A stretch of 64,000 nucleotides of DNA from positions 1 to 64,000 of the forward strand of contig NZ_MECJ01000005.1 of assembly GCF_014596475.1 (NCBI RefSeq), given 5' to 3'. The notes below the pieces were generated by a model that was not told where the DNA came from, ran no database searches, and saw only the letters and a program-made list of their open reading frames with translations. Each line of letters starts with the position of its first letter. Positions within the stretch are counted from its first letter, which is position 1. Source of the stretch: Streptomyces sp. CBMA152 (lineage in GTDB: Bacteria > Actinomycetota > Actinomycetes > Streptomycetales > Streptomycetaceae). Of the stretch, positions 35,353 through 45,957 are shown one piece after another. The position numbers and the translations under genes are program-made.

Positions 35353-36510
35353 TCAGACCGTGATCCAGGGCTCCATGGCCAGGCCCGGCTCGGTGGTCTT
35401 CTGGCGGGTGACGCGCAGCCTGCCGTCCGTGCCGAAGGCGGCGAGGACGACCCGCCCGGCGGCGTCGGTCGCCAGCGCGGGCACTCCGGCGCAGACCTCG
35501 CCGGTCGAGGCCCACACGGCTCCGGCCGACTCGGCCTCGGTCGGGTAGGCGGCCAGCGCCGGGCGGCCGTCGGCGCCGCGCTGGGCCATCAGGGTGCAGT
35601 CGTGGCCGTCGACCGGGGTGCGCAGCACGGCGACGGGGCCGCTCGCGGCGCCGCCGAGCGGCACGGGCGGGGCGTCGCCGCGCACGGCCTGCACCTCGCC
35701 GGACTTGCTCTCGCGCCACAGGAAGGTGATCCGGTCCTCACCGGTGTGCTGGGCCGCCACCGAGCCGTCCTCGGGCTGCTCCTTGAGGTCGGGCAGCCGC
35801 TCGTAGTCCTTGGCCCCGGCGGCCCTGGTCCAGCGCATCACACCGCGCTTGGCCGGCATCATGACCTCGACCCTGCCGTCGTCGGCCGCGCCCGCGCAGA
35901 CCGCGCCGTACGAGCCGGAGCCGTCGAGGTCGAGCCAGTTGCCCCACTTGCCGGAGGACTCCTGGACACGGGCGCACAGGCCGGTCCCGGCGTTCCGGAC
36001 GAACACGTGCAGGTTGTCGTCGGAGTCGACGACGGCGGCCGGGTGACCGACCTTGGCGGCCTTCGACTGGTCGCGGTACGGGGTGCCCAGCGGGTACCAG
36101 TCCTTGACCGGGCGGCCCGACTGGTACTGGATCGCGTGGACGACGTCGTAGTGGGGCTCACCGGCGGGCGTCACCGACCGCCACAGCGCGAAGAAGTGCA
36201 CATACCCGTCGGCGCCCTGGGCGACCGTGAGGCGCGGGTCGAGGCCGGTCTTCGGGGCCACCAGCTCGGGGCCGGTCCACTCGGGGCCGCCGGGCGAGAC
36301 CTCGGTCCAGCGGAGCACCCCGCCCTCGGTCGGCGCGTACGCCGTGAGCCGGCCGTCCTTGCCGCGCAGCAGCCAGCCGGTGACCGTGACACGGCCGTCC
36401 GGCGTGGCGAGCACGGGAGCGAGGCCGGGCGCGGCGGTGGCCTTCGGGGCGGGGGCCTCGGGCTCCCGGCCCGACCCACCCTTCGACGTCCGCGCGGGCT
36501 TCAACGCCAT
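35353..36510 (-). CDS. beta-propeller (PLL-like) protein
   Basis: This 385-residue protein has no signal peptide. A disordered, charged Pro/Ala N-terminus (to about residue 30) is followed by repeated blades with 'DGR..VTGWL', 'DGYVHFFALWR', 'DDNLHVFVRNAGTG' and 'ADGRPALAAYPTE', spaced about 50 residues. This suggests a propeller related to PLL/fucose-lectin-like or sialidase-like folds. No catalytic site is identified. Function unknown. Confidence 0.7.
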   Translation of the reverse strand: MALKPARTSKGGSGREPEAPAPKATAAPGLAPVLATPDGRVTVTGWLLRGKDGRLTAYAPTEGGVLRWTEVSPGGPEWTGPELVAPKTGLDPRLTVAQGADGYVHFFALWRSVTPAGEPHYDVVHAIQYQSGRPVKDWYPLGTPYRDQSKAAKVGHPAAVVDSDDNLHVFVRNAGTGLCARVQESSGKWGNWLDLDGSGSYGAVCAGAADDGRVEVMMPAKRGVMRWTRAAGAKDYERLPDLKEQPEDGSVAAQHTGEDRITFLWRESKSGEVQAVRGDAPPVPLGGAASGPVAVLRTPVDGHDCTLMAQRGADGRPALAAYPTEAESAGAVWASTGEVCAGVPALATDAAGRVVLAAFGTDGRLRVTRQKTTEPGLAMEPWITV

Positions 36511-36669
36511 GGCTCACCGACCACCTTTCCCTACCAGATCCGCGATGAGCGGCCGGATGCGACACACCATGAGACCCAGCGACAATAACACTCGGTCCGG
36601 GGCCCGGAATTCGCGGGATTTCCCCGGCCCGACGTGCGATTTTCCCCTGTTCCGTGCCAGGCTGCCGGG

Positions 36670-37056
36670 ATGGTGACGACCTCGCTGGTGATCGTGGACG
36701 CGGCCAATGTGGTGGGCTCGGTTCCGGATGGCTGGTGGCGCGACCGGCGCGGCGCCGCCGAGCGCCTGCGCGACCACCTCACCGGGTACGCCGGGACCGG
36801 CCTGCCCGGCTTTCCCGGCCCCGTGGAGCTGGTCCTGGTGGTCGAGGGCGCGGCGCGGGCCGTGGAGTCGGTGCCGGGCGTACGGGTCGAGTCGGCGCCC
36901 GGCAGCGGCGACGACAGGATCGTGGAACTGGTCGCCGAGCGGCAGGCGGAGCGCCCCTGCCTGGTGGTGACGGCCGACCGCGAACTGCGCCGCCGCGTCG
37001 AGGCCCACGGCGCCCGGTGCGCGGGCCCCCGGACGGTACGACAGGCCACCGGGTAG
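36670..37056 (+). CDS. small NYN/PIN-like domain protein
   Basis: This 128-residue protein starts at ATG 36670. Features are LVIVDAANVVGSVPDGWWRDRRGAAERL, then VELVLVVEGAAR and DDRIVELVAERQ...LVVTADRELRRRVEAHGA. The aspartates in VDAANV, GDDRI and TADREL are arranged as in NYN/PIN-type nucleases (YacP-like). Some homologues are labelled NTP pyrophosphohydrolase, which the sequence does not support. Activity untested. It is convergent with and abuts the next gene. Confidence 0.72.
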   Translation: MVTTSLVIVDAANVVGSVPDGWWRDRRGAAERLRDHLTGYAGTGLPGFPGPVELVLVVEGAARAVESVPGVRVESAPGSGDDRIVELVAERQAERPCLVVTADRELRRRVEAHGARCAGPRTVRQATG

Positions 37057-38601
37057 TCAGTCCCCCGCCGGCTGCGTACGTACGTATACGTAGAGGACCG
37101 CCCCGTCGACCGTCCCCGCCAGCGGTTCGTAGTGCGCGGCCAGCAGGCGGCGCAGGCTGGGGAGGCGTTCGGGGGCGTACGGCTTGCCGCGTGAGTCGTC
37201 CACGATCAGTGCGGGCGGCCGGGTCGTCAGCTCCGTGCGGAAGACCGGCCAAGAGCCGTCGACGCCGTACTTCTCGCCGACCTGGGGGCCGTCGCGGCCG
37301 CCGCTGTAGTTGGTGAGGAGTCCGGCCGTCAGATAGCGGGTGGCGGGGGCGCGGCCCGCGAGCCAGTACGTCTCGGGGTGTATGCCCCAGACCAGCACCG
37401 GCTCCTGCGGCGCCGTACGGGCCCGTACGGCGGCGGCCAGGCGCTCGGCGTGGGCGAGTTCGGGGCGCGGCGCCAGCAGGCCCCAGCCGAGGAAGAGCGC
37501 GCAGCCGCAGGCGGACGCGAGCAGCGCGCTGGTCAGCCGGTACGGGGGCAGGATCTGCAGCGCGGCGGCGGCGAGCAGCACCAGCGGCGGGATGAGCTGG
37601 AGGTAGTAGTGGCCGAAGAAGTGGAAGCCGACGAGGACGGCACCGGCCGAGGAGGCCAGCCACAGCCATACGTCGGCGGCGCCGGTCCGCGCGATCCGCA
37701 GCACCCGCACCACCGGCGGGATCAGCCCGGCGCAGGCGGTCGCGAGCAGCGCCGTGTTCACCAACCCCCGTGCCAGTACGTGCAGTTCGGAGCCGGTGAA
37801 GGAGGCGTACGCGCCGGAGCCGGTGACCGTCCAGAACAGGAAGCGGGACGGGCCGGTGGCGAGCGCGCCGAGCAGCACCGGACCGCAGAGCCCGACTCCC
37901 GTACGCAGCAGGGCGCTTCGGCGCGGCGCGGCCGTGCGCCACAGCAGCCACAGGACCGGGACGAGCGTGGCGCCGCCGGTCTGCTTGGTCAGGAGCGCCC
38001 CGGCGACGGCGAGACCGGCGCGGCCCCAGTGGCCCCGGTCGGCGCAGCGCACCGCGGCGACCGTGAACGGCAGCATGAACACCTCGAACGTGGCGGCCTG
38101 CGCGTCCTCGGGGTTGAGGCCGATGGAGACGAGCAGGTGCAGGACCCCGGCGACCCGTCCGGCCCGGTCGCCCCAGCGGCGGCGGGCGGTGGAGGCCAGC
38201 AGCACCGCCGTGAGCAGCTGCGCCCCCACCGCCGCGAGCCGCAGCGGGCTGAGCGAGGTGTCCCCGAAGACCGCGAAGGCCGCCTCGTACAGCCACGGCA
38301 GCAGCGGGGGCTTGCGGTCGACGACCGTGTCGTACAGCGTTCCCCCGGCGGCGAGTTGGCGCGCCTGGACGGCGAGATAGCCCTCGTCCGGGTTCCACAG
38401 GGGATGGCGGAAGGACGGCAGCCGGGTCAGCACGGCCAGCGCGGCGAGCGCGGGCAGCAGCCGCGTCCAGTACCCCGCGCGGCGCCCGGGCGCTGCCCGC
38501 GGCCGGGGCACCCGAGACGCACGTACGGAGCGTGACGGGGCGGCGGACTCGACGAGCGTTCGGTGCACGGGAAGCACGCTATCCGGCCCCGCAGTTCCCA
38601 T
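37057..38601 (-). CDS. GT39/GT83-like membrane glycosyltransferase
   Basis: This 514-residue multi-pass protein has about ten to twelve hydrophobic segments. The first extracytoplasmic loop has NPDEGYLAVQARQLAAGGTLYDTVVDRKPPLLPW, including the Asp-Glu pair typical of PMT/ArnT-type enzymes that use polyprenyl-phosphate sugars. The C-terminal 120 residues are a soluble domain. Acceptor and sugar are unknown. Confidence 0.82.
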   Translation of the reverse strand: MGTAGPDSVLPVHRTLVESAAPSRSVRASRVPRPRAAPGRRAGYWTRLLPALAALAVLTRLPSFRHPLWNPDEGYLAVQARQLAAGGTLYDTVVDRKPPLLPWLYEAAFAVFGDTSLSPLRLAAVGAQLLTAVLLASTARRRWGDRAGRVAGVLHLLVSIGLNPEDAQAATFEVFMLPFTVAAVRCADRGHWGRAGLAVAGALLTKQTGGATLVPVLWLLWRTAAPRRSALLRTGVGLCGPVLLGALATGPSRFLFWTVTGSGAYASFTGSELHVLARGLVNTALLATACAGLIPPVVRVLRIARTGAADVWLWLASSAGAVLVGFHFFGHYYLQLIPPLVLLAAAALQILPPYRLTSALLASACGCALFLGWGLLAPRPELAHAERLAAAVRARTAPQEPVLVWGIHPETYWLAGRAPATRYLTAGLLTNYSGGRDGPQVGEKYGVDGSWPVFRTELTTRPPALIVDDSRGKPYAPERLPSLRRLLAAHYEPLAGTVDGAVLYVYVRTQPAGD

Positions 38602-38651
38602 CTAAGCGGGACATACGGGGCCGGTCGATCAACTCCGGGAACTCGGCGTCG

Positions 38652-40127
38652 TCACTGTACGTTAATTCGGCTGTGAGACCGTCCGTACAGGAAGTAGACG
38701 ACGAAACCGATCACCATCCAGATCCCGAACCGGATCCACGTCTCGGCCGGAAGGTTGAGCATCAGCCAGAGGGAGGCGGCCACCGACAGGATGGGCACCA
38801 GGGGCACCAGCGGGGTGCGGAACGCGCGCGGCAGGTCGGGGCGGGTGCGGCGCAGGATGATCACGCTGATCGCGACGACGACGAACGCGAAGAGGGTGCC
38901 GATGTTCACCAGCTCGGCCAGTTCGCTGAGGCTGGTGAAGCCCGCGAGGATCGAGATCAGCCCGCCGAGCAGGATCGTGGGCCGGTGCGGGGTGCGGAAG
39001 CGCGGGTGGACGCGGGAGAAGAACCGGGGCAGCAGCCCGTCCCGGCTCATCGCGAAGAACACGCGCGTCTGGCCGAGCAGCAGGATCATGCAGACGGTGG
39101 TGAGGCCCACGGCCGCGCCGAAGCTGATGACGCCCGCGTAGAAGGGGTGCCCGGTGCTCTTGAAGGCGTCGGCGAGCGGGGCGTCCACGGAGAGCTTGGA
39201 GTAGTGCTGCATCCCGGTGACCACGATGGAGACGGCCACATACAGGGCGGTGCAGATGAAGAGCGAGCCGAGGATGCCGCGCGGCATGTCCCGCTGGGGG
39301 TTCTTCGTCTCCTCGGCGGCGGTGGCCACGATGTCGAAGCCGATGAAGGCGAAGAAGACGACGGACGCGGCGGTGAAGATGCCCATCACACCGAAGTTGG
39401 TGGGGGCGTAGCCGAACATGAGCTCGACGAGCGGCGCCTTGAGGGTGCCGCCCGCGCTCTGCGGCTGCGAGGTGGGGATGAACGGCTTGTAGTTCTCGGA
39501 CTTGATGAAGAACGCGCCCGCGATGATCACGATGAGCACCACGGTCACCTTGATGGCGACGACGACCGTGGTGACCCGGGCGGAGAGCTTCATCCCCACG
39601 ACGAGAATGGCCGTCAGCACCAGGACCAGGGCGGCGGCCAGGATGTCGAAGCCGAACCCGTGCGCGCCGTCACGGCCGCTGAGCCCTTCGGGCATGTGCC
39701 AGCCCGCGTTGTCGAGCAGCGAGCGCACATACCCTGACCAGCCGACGGCCACCACGGCGGTGCCGAGGGCGAATTCGAGCACCAGGTCCCAGCCGATGGT
39801 CCAGGCGGGGAGTTCTCCGAGCGAGGCGTACGAGAAGGTGTACGCGGACCCGGCGACCGGCACGGTGGAGGCGAACTCGGCGTAGCACAGCGCGGCCAGC
39901 GCGCAGACGACGCCGGCCGCGACAAAGGCCAGGGACACCGCCGGTCCCGCGTTCTCCTTGGCGACCTTGCCGGTGAGGACGAAGATGCCGGTGCCGATGA
40001 TGACACCGACCCCGAAGACCGTCAGATCGAGCGCGGACAGCGACTTCTTGAGTGCGTGTTCGGGCTCCTCTGTGTCCTTGATGGACTTCTCAATGGATTT
40101 GGTCCGGAAGAGACCGTTACTGGCCAC
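38652..40127 (-). CDS. amino acid permease (APC superfamily)
   Basis: This 491-residue membrane protein has about twelve helices. The APC helix-1 motif GVGVIIGTGIFVLTG is present, then YAEFASTVPVAGSAYTFSYASLGELPAWTIGWDL and FFAFIGFDIVATAAEETKNPQRDMP. These match the cationic amino acid transporter branch. Substrate is inferred only at the amino-acid level. It lies upstream of the GT39 gene on the same strand. Confidence 0.92.
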   Translation of the reverse strand: MASNGLFRTKSIEKSIKDTEEPEHALKKSLSALDLTVFGVGVIIGTGIFVLTGKVAKENAGPAVSLAFVAAGVVCALAALCYAEFASTVPVAGSAYTFSYASLGELPAWTIGWDLVLEFALGTAVVAVGWSGYVRSLLDNAGWHMPEGLSGRDGAHGFGFDILAAALVLVLTAILVVGMKLSARVTTVVVAIKVTVVLIVIIAGAFFIKSENYKPFIPTSQPQSAGGTLKAPLVELMFGYAPTNFGVMGIFTAASVVFFAFIGFDIVATAAEETKNPQRDMPRGILGSLFICTALYVAVSIVVTGMQHYSKLSVDAPLADAFKSTGHPFYAGVISFGAAVGLTTVCMILLLGQTRVFFAMSRDGLLPRFFSRVHPRFRTPHRPTILLGGLISILAGFTSLSELAELVNIGTLFAFVVVAISVIILRRTRPDLPRAFRTPLVPLVPILSVAASLWLMLNLPAETWIRFGIWMVIGFVVYFLYGRSHSRINVQ

Positions 40128-40215
40128 CTGTACACCTCCGCTAGCTCAACGTCCTCGCCATGATCGGGAGGAGTGGCCGTACGGGTACCGGGCGGCAGCG
40201 GTAATTCACGCAATT

Positions 40216-40256
40216 GGGCCGGTCCAACCACCCGTACAGGGTGATCGGACCGGCCC
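40216..40256 (-). terminator. dxs terminator
   Basis: GGGCCGGTCC/GGACCGGCCC encloses a second stem CACCC/GGGTG, giving a long interrupted hairpin 24 bases past the dxs stop. Confidence 0.65.
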
Positions 40257-40279
40257 GTTGACCGGTGTGCCCGCTCGCG

Positions 40280-42196
40280 TCAGTCGCGCGCGGGCTCCAC
40301 GGCGGCCTCGCTGTCGTACTTGCCGTCGAGCTTGGCGACCAGGCCGGTGACCTGGCGGGCGATGTCCGGAGCGGTCAGCCCGATCTCGGCCATGACCTCG
40401 CCCCGGGAGGCGTGGTCGAGGAAGCGCGGCGGGATGCCGAAGTCGCGCAGCGGGACGTCGACGCCCGCGTCGCGCAGCGCCTGGGCGACGGCCGAACCGA
40501 CGCCGCCGACGCGGCTGTTGTCCTCGACGGTGACGACGACCCGGTGGGTCTCGGCGAGCGGCGCCAGCGCCTCGTCGACCGGCTTGACCCAGCGCGGGTC
40601 GACCACGGTCGTCGAGATGCCCTGAGCGTCGAGCAGATCGGCGATCTCCAGGCACATCGGGGCGAGCGCGCCGACGGAGACGAGCAGCACGTCCGGCCGT
40701 TCCGCGTCGGCCGTGCGCAGCACGTCCATGCCGCCGATCCGGCCGACGGCCTGGACCGCCGGGCCGACCGCGCCCTTGGAGAACCGCACGACGGTCGGGG
40801 CGTCCTCGACCGCGACGGCCTCGCGCAGCTGCGCGCGCACCTGGTCGGCGTCGCGCGGCGCGGCGATCCGCAGGTCGGGGACGACCTGGAGGATCGACAT
40901 GTCCCACATGCCGTTGTGCGAGGCGCCGTCGGTGCCGGTGACCCCGGCCCGGTCCAGTACGAACGTCACACCGCACTTGTGGAGGGCGACATCCATCAGG
41001 ACCTGGTCGAAGGCACGGTTGAGGAAGGTGGCGTAGACGGCGAAGACCGGGTGCAGACCACCGGTGGCGAGGCCCGCCGCGGAGACCGCGGCGTGCTGCT
41101 CGGCGATGCCGACGTCGTAGACCCGCTCGGGGAAGGCCTTGGCGAACTTGTCGAGCCCGACCGGCTGGAGCATGGCCGCGGTGATCGCGACGATGTCCTC
41201 GCGCTCCTTGCCGAGCTTGACCATCTCCTCGCCGAAGACCGAGGTCCAGTCGAGGCCCGAGGTCGACACGGGCAGGCCGGTGTCCGGGTGGATCTTGCCG
41301 ACGGCGTGGAAGCGGTCGGCCTCGTCCGCGAGCGCCGGCTGGTAGCCGCGGCCCTTCTCGGTGAGGCAGTGCACGATGACCGGGCCGCCGAAGCGCTTGG
41401 CGCGCGTCAGGGCGGACTCCAGGGCCTCGATGTCATGGCCGTCGATCGGGCCGACGTACTTCAGGCCCAGGTCCTCGAACATGCCCTGCGGGGCGATGAA
41501 GTCCTTGAGGCCCTTCTTGGCGCCGTGCAGCGTCTCGTAGAGCGGCTTGCCGACGACCGGGGTGCGCTCCAGGAGGTCCTTGCCCTTGGCGAGGAAGCGC
41601 TCGTAGCCGTCGGTGGTGCGCAGGGTCGCCAGATGGTTGGCGAGGCCGCCGATGGTCGGCGCGTACGAGCGCTCGTTGTCGTTGACGACGATGACCAGCG
41701 GGCGGTCCTTGGCGGCGGCGATGTTGTTCAGCGCCTCCCAGGCCATGCCGCCGGTCAGGGCGCCGTCGCCGATGACCGCGACGACGTGGTCGTCCCGCTT
41801 GAGGACCTCGTTGGCCTTGGCGAGACCGTCGGCCCAGCCCAGCACGGTGGAGGCGTGGCTGTTCTCGATGACGTCGTGCTCGGACTCGGCCTGCGAGGGG
41901 TAGCCGGAGAGCCCGCCCTTCATCTTCAGCCTGGCGAAGTCCTGGCGGCCGGTGAGGAGCTTGTGCACATAGCTCTGGTGGCCCGTGTCCCACAGGACCT
42001 TGTCCTTGGGGGACTCGAAGACGCGGTGCAGCGCGATGGTGAGCTCCACGACGCCCAGGTTGGGTCCGAGGTGCCCGCCGGTCTTGGAGACCGCGTCCAC
42101 GAGAAAGGTCCGGATCTCAGCGGCCAGCTGGTCCAGCTGCTCCGGGCTGAGCCGGTCGAGATCGCGCGGTCCCCTGATACGGGTAAGCAGCGGCAC
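40280..42196 (-). CDS. dxs: 1-deoxy-D-xylulose-5-phosphate synthase
   Basis: This 638-residue enzyme starts at GTG 42196, directly behind AAGGAGG; the longer open frame is not used. It condenses pyruvate and glyceraldehyde-3-phosphate, the first step of the MEP isoprenoid pathway. TPP-binding is shown by [17 protein letters not shown]...VVNDN, and the transketolase-like part by [18 protein letters not shown] and [12 protein letters not shown]. All motifs are intact and the length is normal. It neighbours the xylose transporter operon but belongs to a separate transcript. Confidence 0.97.
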   Translation of the reverse strand: MPLLTRIRGPRDLDRLSPEQLDQLAAEIRTFLVDAVSKTGGHLGPNLGVVELTIALHRVFESPKDKVLWDTGHQSYVHKLLTGRQDFARLKMKGGLSGYPSQAESEHDVIENSHASTVLGWADGLAKANEVLKRDDHVVAVIGDGALTGGMAWEALNNIAAAKDRPLVIVVNDNERSYAPTIGGLANHLATLRTTDGYERFLAKGKDLLERTPVVGKPLYETLHGAKKGLKDFIAPQGMFEDLGLKYVGPIDGHDIEALESALTRAKRFGGPVIVHCLTEKGRGYQPALADEADRFHAVGKIHPDTGLPVSTSGLDWTSVFGEEMVKLGKEREDIVAITAAMLQPVGLDKFAKAFPERVYDVGIAEQHAAVSAAGLATGGLHPVFAVYATFLNRAFDQVLMDVALHKCGVTFVLDRAGVTGTDGASHNGMWDMSILQVVPDLRIAAPRDADQVRAQLREAVAVEDAPTVVRFSKGAVGPAVQAVGRIGGMDVLRTADAERPDVLLVSVGALAPMCLEIADLLDAQGISTTVVDPRWVKPVDEALAPLAETHRVVVTVEDNSRVGGVGSAVAQALRDAGVDVPLRDFGIPPRFLDHASRGEVMAEIGLTAPDIARQVTGLVAKLDGKYDSEAAVEPARD

Positions 42197-42327
42197 CCGT
42201 GCCTCCTTGCATCCGTGCTGGTCGAGCATGCCGATTTGGCCGAGTCTAATGTTCCGCCCGCGACGGCGTTCATCGGGCGGTGGGTTCCGCGTCCCGCGAA
42301 TGGCCGACATTCGCGGGTACGCACAGA

Positions 42328-42358
42328 CGTGCCCGGCGCCGCGAGGGCACCGGGCACG
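42328..42358 (-). terminator. xyl operon terminator
   Basis: CGTGCCCGG and CCGGGCACG form a nine-base-pair stem beginning 16 bases after the xylH stop. An alternative shorter pairing GTGCCC/GGGCAC lies inside it. Confidence 0.6.
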
Positions 42359-42374
42359 CCTTGGGGGACCGCGG

Positions 42375-43715
42375 TCAGGCGCGGCCCGCGGACTTCTGGG
42401 TCTTGCGGGTGACGGCGTCGATCACGACGGTGGCGAGCAGTACGCCACCCGTGATCATGTACTGGATCGGCGAGGCGATGCCCTGCAGGGCCAGGCCGTA
42501 CTGGATCGAGGTGATCACCAGCACACCGAGCAGCGCGTTCCAGGTGCGGCCGCGGCCGCCGAAGAGGCTGGTGCCGCCGATGACGGCCGCCGCGATGGCG
42601 TTCATCAGGAGCTCACCGCTGCCCGCGCCCTGGTTGGCCGCGGTGATCTTCGAGGCGAGGAAGAGTCCGCCGATGGCGGCGAAGGTGCCGGAGATCGCGT
42701 AGATCGAGGTGCGGATCATCACGACGTTGATGCCGGCCCGGCGGGAGGCCTCGATGGAACCGCCGAGCGCGAAGACCTTGCGGCCGTACGCGGTGCGCCG
42801 GAGCACGAAGTCGGTGATCACCAGGACCGCGAGGAACAGCACCACCGCGAGCGGGAGGCCCTTGTACTGGTTGTACACGGCGGCCACACCGAAGGCGGGG
42901 ATCGCGAGCAGCACCGTGCGCAGCACGATCTCGCTCAGCGGCCGCGACGGCACACCGGCCGCCTCACGGCGGCGGCTGTCGAGGAACGAGGTGAGGAAGA
43001 ACAGCGCCACGGCGACCACGGCCAGGCCGTAGGCGGCCGCCACATCACTGAAGTAGTAGCTGGTCAGCTTGGCGACCAGGCCCTCGGAGTCCAGGTTGAT
43101 CGTGCCGTTGCTGCCGAGGATCTGGAGCATGAAGCCGTTCCAGAACAGCAGACCGGCCAGGGTCACGGCGAACGCGGGGACGCCGATCTTGGCGAACACG
43201 AAGCCGTGGATCGCGCCCGCGACCGTACCGGTGAGGACCGCGAGGACCAGCGCCACCCACTCGGTCATGCCGTGCGTGACGTTGAGCACCGCGAAGGTGG
43301 CGCCCGCGACACCGCTGACCGAGCCGACGGAGAGGTCGATCTCGCCGAGCAGCAGCACGAAGACGATGCCGGTGGCGATCATGCCCGTGCCGACCATGGC
43401 GACGGAGATGTCGGAGAGGTTGCCGGCGGTCAGGAAGTTCGAGTTCAGGCTCTGGAAGATCGCCATGATGATGATCAGGCCGATGACGACGGGGATGGAC
43501 CCCAGGTCGCCCGCCTTCATCTTGCGCTTGAACTCGTTCAGGTACCCCGCGAAGCCCTGCTCACGGACCAGGAGGCGGGGGTCGACGGCGGTGACCGCCT
43601 CGCCCGCGGCGGGCGGCGCGTCGACCGGGGCCTCGTGCGGCTCGTCGAGGTGGATGGGCTCCGTCGGGTCGGCCGCGGCGGCCTTGTCCACGGGGGAGGT
43701 CTTGTCGGTGCTCAC
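42375..43715 (-). CDS. xylH: xylose ABC transporter permease XylH
   Basis: This 446-residue inner-membrane permease starts at GTG 43715 with GGAGG upstream and overlaps the xylG stop as GTGA. A 60-residue cytosolic N-terminal extension precedes about ten to twelve membrane helices. The segments [17 protein letters not shown] and [15 protein letters not shown] are hallmarks of the ribose/xylose (BPD_transp_2) permease family. In S. coelicolor the equivalent xylFGH operon imports xylose. Confidence 0.93.
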   Translation of the reverse strand: MSTDKTSPVDKAAAADPTEPIHLDEPHEAPVDAPPAAGEAVTAVDPRLLVREQGFAGYLNEFKRKMKAGDLGSIPVVIGLIIIMAIFQSLNSNFLTAGNLSDISVAMVGTGMIATGIVFVLLLGEIDLSVGSVSGVAGATFAVLNVTHGMTEWVALVLAVLTGTVAGAIHGFVFAKIGVPAFAVTLAGLLFWNGFMLQILGSNGTINLDSEGLVAKLTSYYFSDVAAAYGLAVVAVALFFLTSFLDSRRREAAGVPSRPLSEIVLRTVLLAIPAFGVAAVYNQYKGLPLAVVLFLAVLVITDFVLRRTAYGRKVFALGGSIEASRRAGINVVMIRTSIYAISGTFAAIGGLFLASKITAANQGAGSGELLMNAIAAAVIGGTSLFGGRGRTWNALLGVLVITSIQYGLALQGIASPIQYMITGGVLLATVVIDAVTRKTQKSAGRA

Positions 43716-44491
43716 TTCTGAACCTCCGCGTTGCGCGCCGCACGGCGGGTCACGGCGTTGTCCGTGGCGCCGGTGATGGCGGAGATGATGTCTTCCTGCG
43801 AGGTGGTCTTGACCTCGAAGACTCCGTTGTTGCGGCCGAGGCGCAGCACCGCGACCTTGTCGGCGACGGCCTTCACATCGGCCATGTTGTGGCTGATGAG
43901 GATGACCGCGTGGCCGCGCTCGCGCAGCCGCTCGACCAGGTCGAGGACCTGCGCGGTCTGCTCGACGCCGAGGGCCGCGGTGGGCTCGTCGAGGATGACG
44001 AGCTTGGGCTCGCCCAGCATCGAGCGGGCGATGGCGACGGTCTGCCGCTGGCCGCCGGAGAGCGAGGCGATCGGGATGCGCACGCTCGGGATGCGGATCG
44101 ACAGCGTCGTGAGCAGCTCGCGCGAGCGGCGCTCCATCTCGACCTCGTCGAGGATGCCGCGCTTGCGCAGCTCCCGGCCGAGGTAGAGGTTGCCGACGAC
44201 GTCGATGTTGTCGCACAGCGCGAGGTCCTGGTAGACGGTCGCGATGCCCAGGCTCTGGGCGTCGTGCGGCTTGTTGATCTGTACGGACTTCCCTTCCCAC
44301 TCGATGGCGCCGTCATCGATGGGGTGGACGCCGGCGATCGTCTTGACCAGCGTGGACTTTCCGGCACCGTTGTCGCCGACCAGGGCGACCACCTCACCGG
44401 CGTGGACCTCAAGCTCTACGTCGGTGAGCGCCTGAACAGCACCGAACCGCTTGGAGACCCCGCGCAACGCCAGCACGGGCGTAGCGGACAC
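43712..44491 (-). CDS. xylG: xylose ABC transporter ATP-binding protein XylG
   Basis: This 259-residue ATPase starts at GTG 44491, nine bases after GGAG; an ATG nine bases earlier is possible but sits on the ribosome-binding site. Walker A is GDNGAGKST, the signature LSGGQRQTVAIARSM, and Walker B LVILDEPTAALG. It holds a single nucleotide-binding domain, whereas E. coli XylG has two fused, so it must dimerise. It is coupled to xylH. Confidence 0.93.
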   Translation of the reverse strand: MSATPVLALRGVSKRFGAVQALTDVELEVHAGEVVALVGDNGAGKSTLVKTIAGVHPIDDGAIEWEGKSVQINKPHDAQSLGIATVYQDLALCDNIDVVGNLYLGRELRKRGILDEVEMERRSRELLTTLSIRIPSVRIPIASLSGGQRQTVAIARSMLGEPKLVILDEPTAALGVEQTAQVLDLVERLRERGHAVILISHNMADVKAVADKVAVLRLGRNNGVFEVKTTSQEDIISAITGATDNAVTRRAARNAEVQK

Positions 44492-44521
44492 GTGAACCAT
44501 CTCCTTCGCCGCCTGACCGGC

Positions 44522-44640
44522 GGGGATGCCGCGCCCCGAGGAGAGGGGGCGCGAAGGTTGAGCAGAAGAGAACGAGGAGGAGAAGCGTTCCGTCCGGCAC
44601 CCCGCCCGATAGCGGGGGCTGAGAAGGAGGGCGGGGCGCC
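44522..44640 (-). promoter_or_regulatory. hairpins in the xylF-xylG intergenic region
   Basis: Between xylF and xylG lie about 220 non-coding bases with GCGCCCC/GGGGCGC (about 44531-44552) and a 12-base stem GGCACCCCGCCC/GGGCGGGGCGCC (44596-44640, one G-U pair). Such stems usually protect the binding-protein mRNA and reduce read-through, giving more XylF than XylGH. Confidence 0.5.
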
Positions 44641-44721
44641 GGAGGGGCTTCGGGGGGGGCCGGGAACCCGGTCACGTACGCGAGCGGGAGGCTGTGTACG
44701 TGGGCGGGACCCGGCGGGGAA

Positions 44722-45837
44722 CTACTTCAGACCGATCGCGTCGCAGGCGGCCTTGTAGTTCGCGGTGCAGATCTCGTCGACCTTGTAGATACCGTCCTTG
44801 ATGACGGTGTCCTTGATGTTGTCCTTGGTCAGCGAGACGACCGGCAGGATGACCGACGGGACGCCCTTCGTGGTCGGGCTGTCGACCTTGGACTTCGCGA
44901 TCGAGTCCAGCTTCTCACCCTTGGCGAGCGCGACGGCCATCTCGGCCGCGATCGGGCCCTCCTGGACGTACGGCTTGTAGACGCTCATGAACTGCTCGCC
45001 CGCGACGATGCGCTGCACGCCCGCGAGTTCCGCGTCCTGGCCGGTGACCGGGGGAAGCTTGGAGAGACCGGCGGCCTTCAGGGCCGTGATGATGCCGCCC
45101 GCCATGCCGTCGTTCGCGGAGTAGACACCGATGATCTTGTCCTTGCCCAGGGCCGAGATCGCGCCCTCCATGTTGGCGTTGGCGTTCTCCGGCTTCCACT
45201 CCTTGGTGTCGTACTCCTTGCCGATGTTCACCTTGCCGTCCAGCTCGGCGTGCGCGCCCTTCTTGAACAGCGCGGCGTTCGGGTCGGTGATCGCACCGTT
45301 CATCATCACGATGTCACCGTCCTTCGCCTTCGAACCCAGCGCGTCCACCAGGGCCTTGCCCTGCACATGGCCGACCTGCTCGTTGTCGAACGACGTGTAC
45401 GCGTCGATCGGACCCTCGGCCAGACGGTCGAACGCCACGACCGGGATACCCGCGTCCTTGGCCTTCTTCACCGCACCCGCGATCGCCTTCGAGTCCACCG
45501 CGTCCACGATCAGCGCGTCGACCTTGTTGGTGATCATCGTGTCGACCTGCTGCGTCTGCGTCGTCGCGTCCTGCTTGGCGTTGGCGTAGATCACCTGGCC
45601 CTTGCCGTTGGTCAGGTCGCTGACCTTCTTCTCGATGAGCGGCTTGTCGAACTTCTCGTAGCGCGCGGTCTGGTTCTCCGGCAGGAGCAGACCGATCTTG
45701 ATGGCGTCGCCCTTGGTGGAGCCGGACGACTCCTTCGTCTTGTTGCCGGATTCCTTGGCGCTGCCACAGGCGGCGAGAGAGACAGCCATCGCGGTGGCGG
45801 CCACGGCCACGGCGGCACGACGCATACGCGTGTTCAT
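44722..45837 (-). CDS. xylF: xylose-binding lipoprotein XylF
   Basis: This 371-residue substrate-binding lipoprotein has the signal MNTRMRRAAVAVAATAMAVS ending at lipobox LAAC (Cys24). The mature part is a periplasmic-binding-protein type I fold: IKIGLLLPENQTARYEKFDKPL, VDTMITNKVDALIVDAVDS, AGIPVVAFDRLAEGP and VYSANDGMAGGIITAL. AGGGAGG precedes the ATG. It lies first in xylFGH, directly downstream of the ROK regulator. Confidence 0.94.
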   Translation of the reverse strand: MNTRMRRAAVAVAATAMAVSLAACGSAKESGNKTKESSGSTKGDAIKIGLLLPENQTARYEKFDKPLIEKKVSDLTNGKGQVIYANAKQDATTQTQQVDTMITNKVDALIVDAVDSKAIAGAVKKAKDAGIPVVAFDRLAEGPIDAYTSFDNEQVGHVQGKALVDALGSKAKDGDIVMMNGAITDPNAALFKKGAHAELDGKVNIGKEYDTKEWKPENANANMEGAISALGKDKIIGVYSANDGMAGGIITALKAAGLSKLPPVTGQDAELAGVQRIVAGEQFMSVYKPYVQEGPIAAEMAVALAKGEKLDSIAKSKVDSPTTKGVPSVILPVVSLTKDNIKDTVIKDGIYKVDEICTANYKAACDAIGLK

Positions 45838-45913
45838 TCTGAAACCTCCCTGACGAGGCCGCGACGTTGCGGCCGAGGTGGCTGGAAGTCAACTCGGCCG
45901 GGGAGCCACCGTC

Positions 45914-45928
45914 AAGGAGTAAATCCTT
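45914..45928. promoter_or_regulatory. inverted repeat in the xylF promoter
   Basis: AAGGA-N5-TCCTT lies within the 120-base gap between the ROK gene and xylF, about 75 bases upstream of the xylF start. It is a candidate operator, possibly for the adjacent ROK protein. It does not obviously match a motif I know. Confidence 0.35.
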
Positions 45929-45957
45929 AACGAGATGACAACGGTGCCATCCGTTAT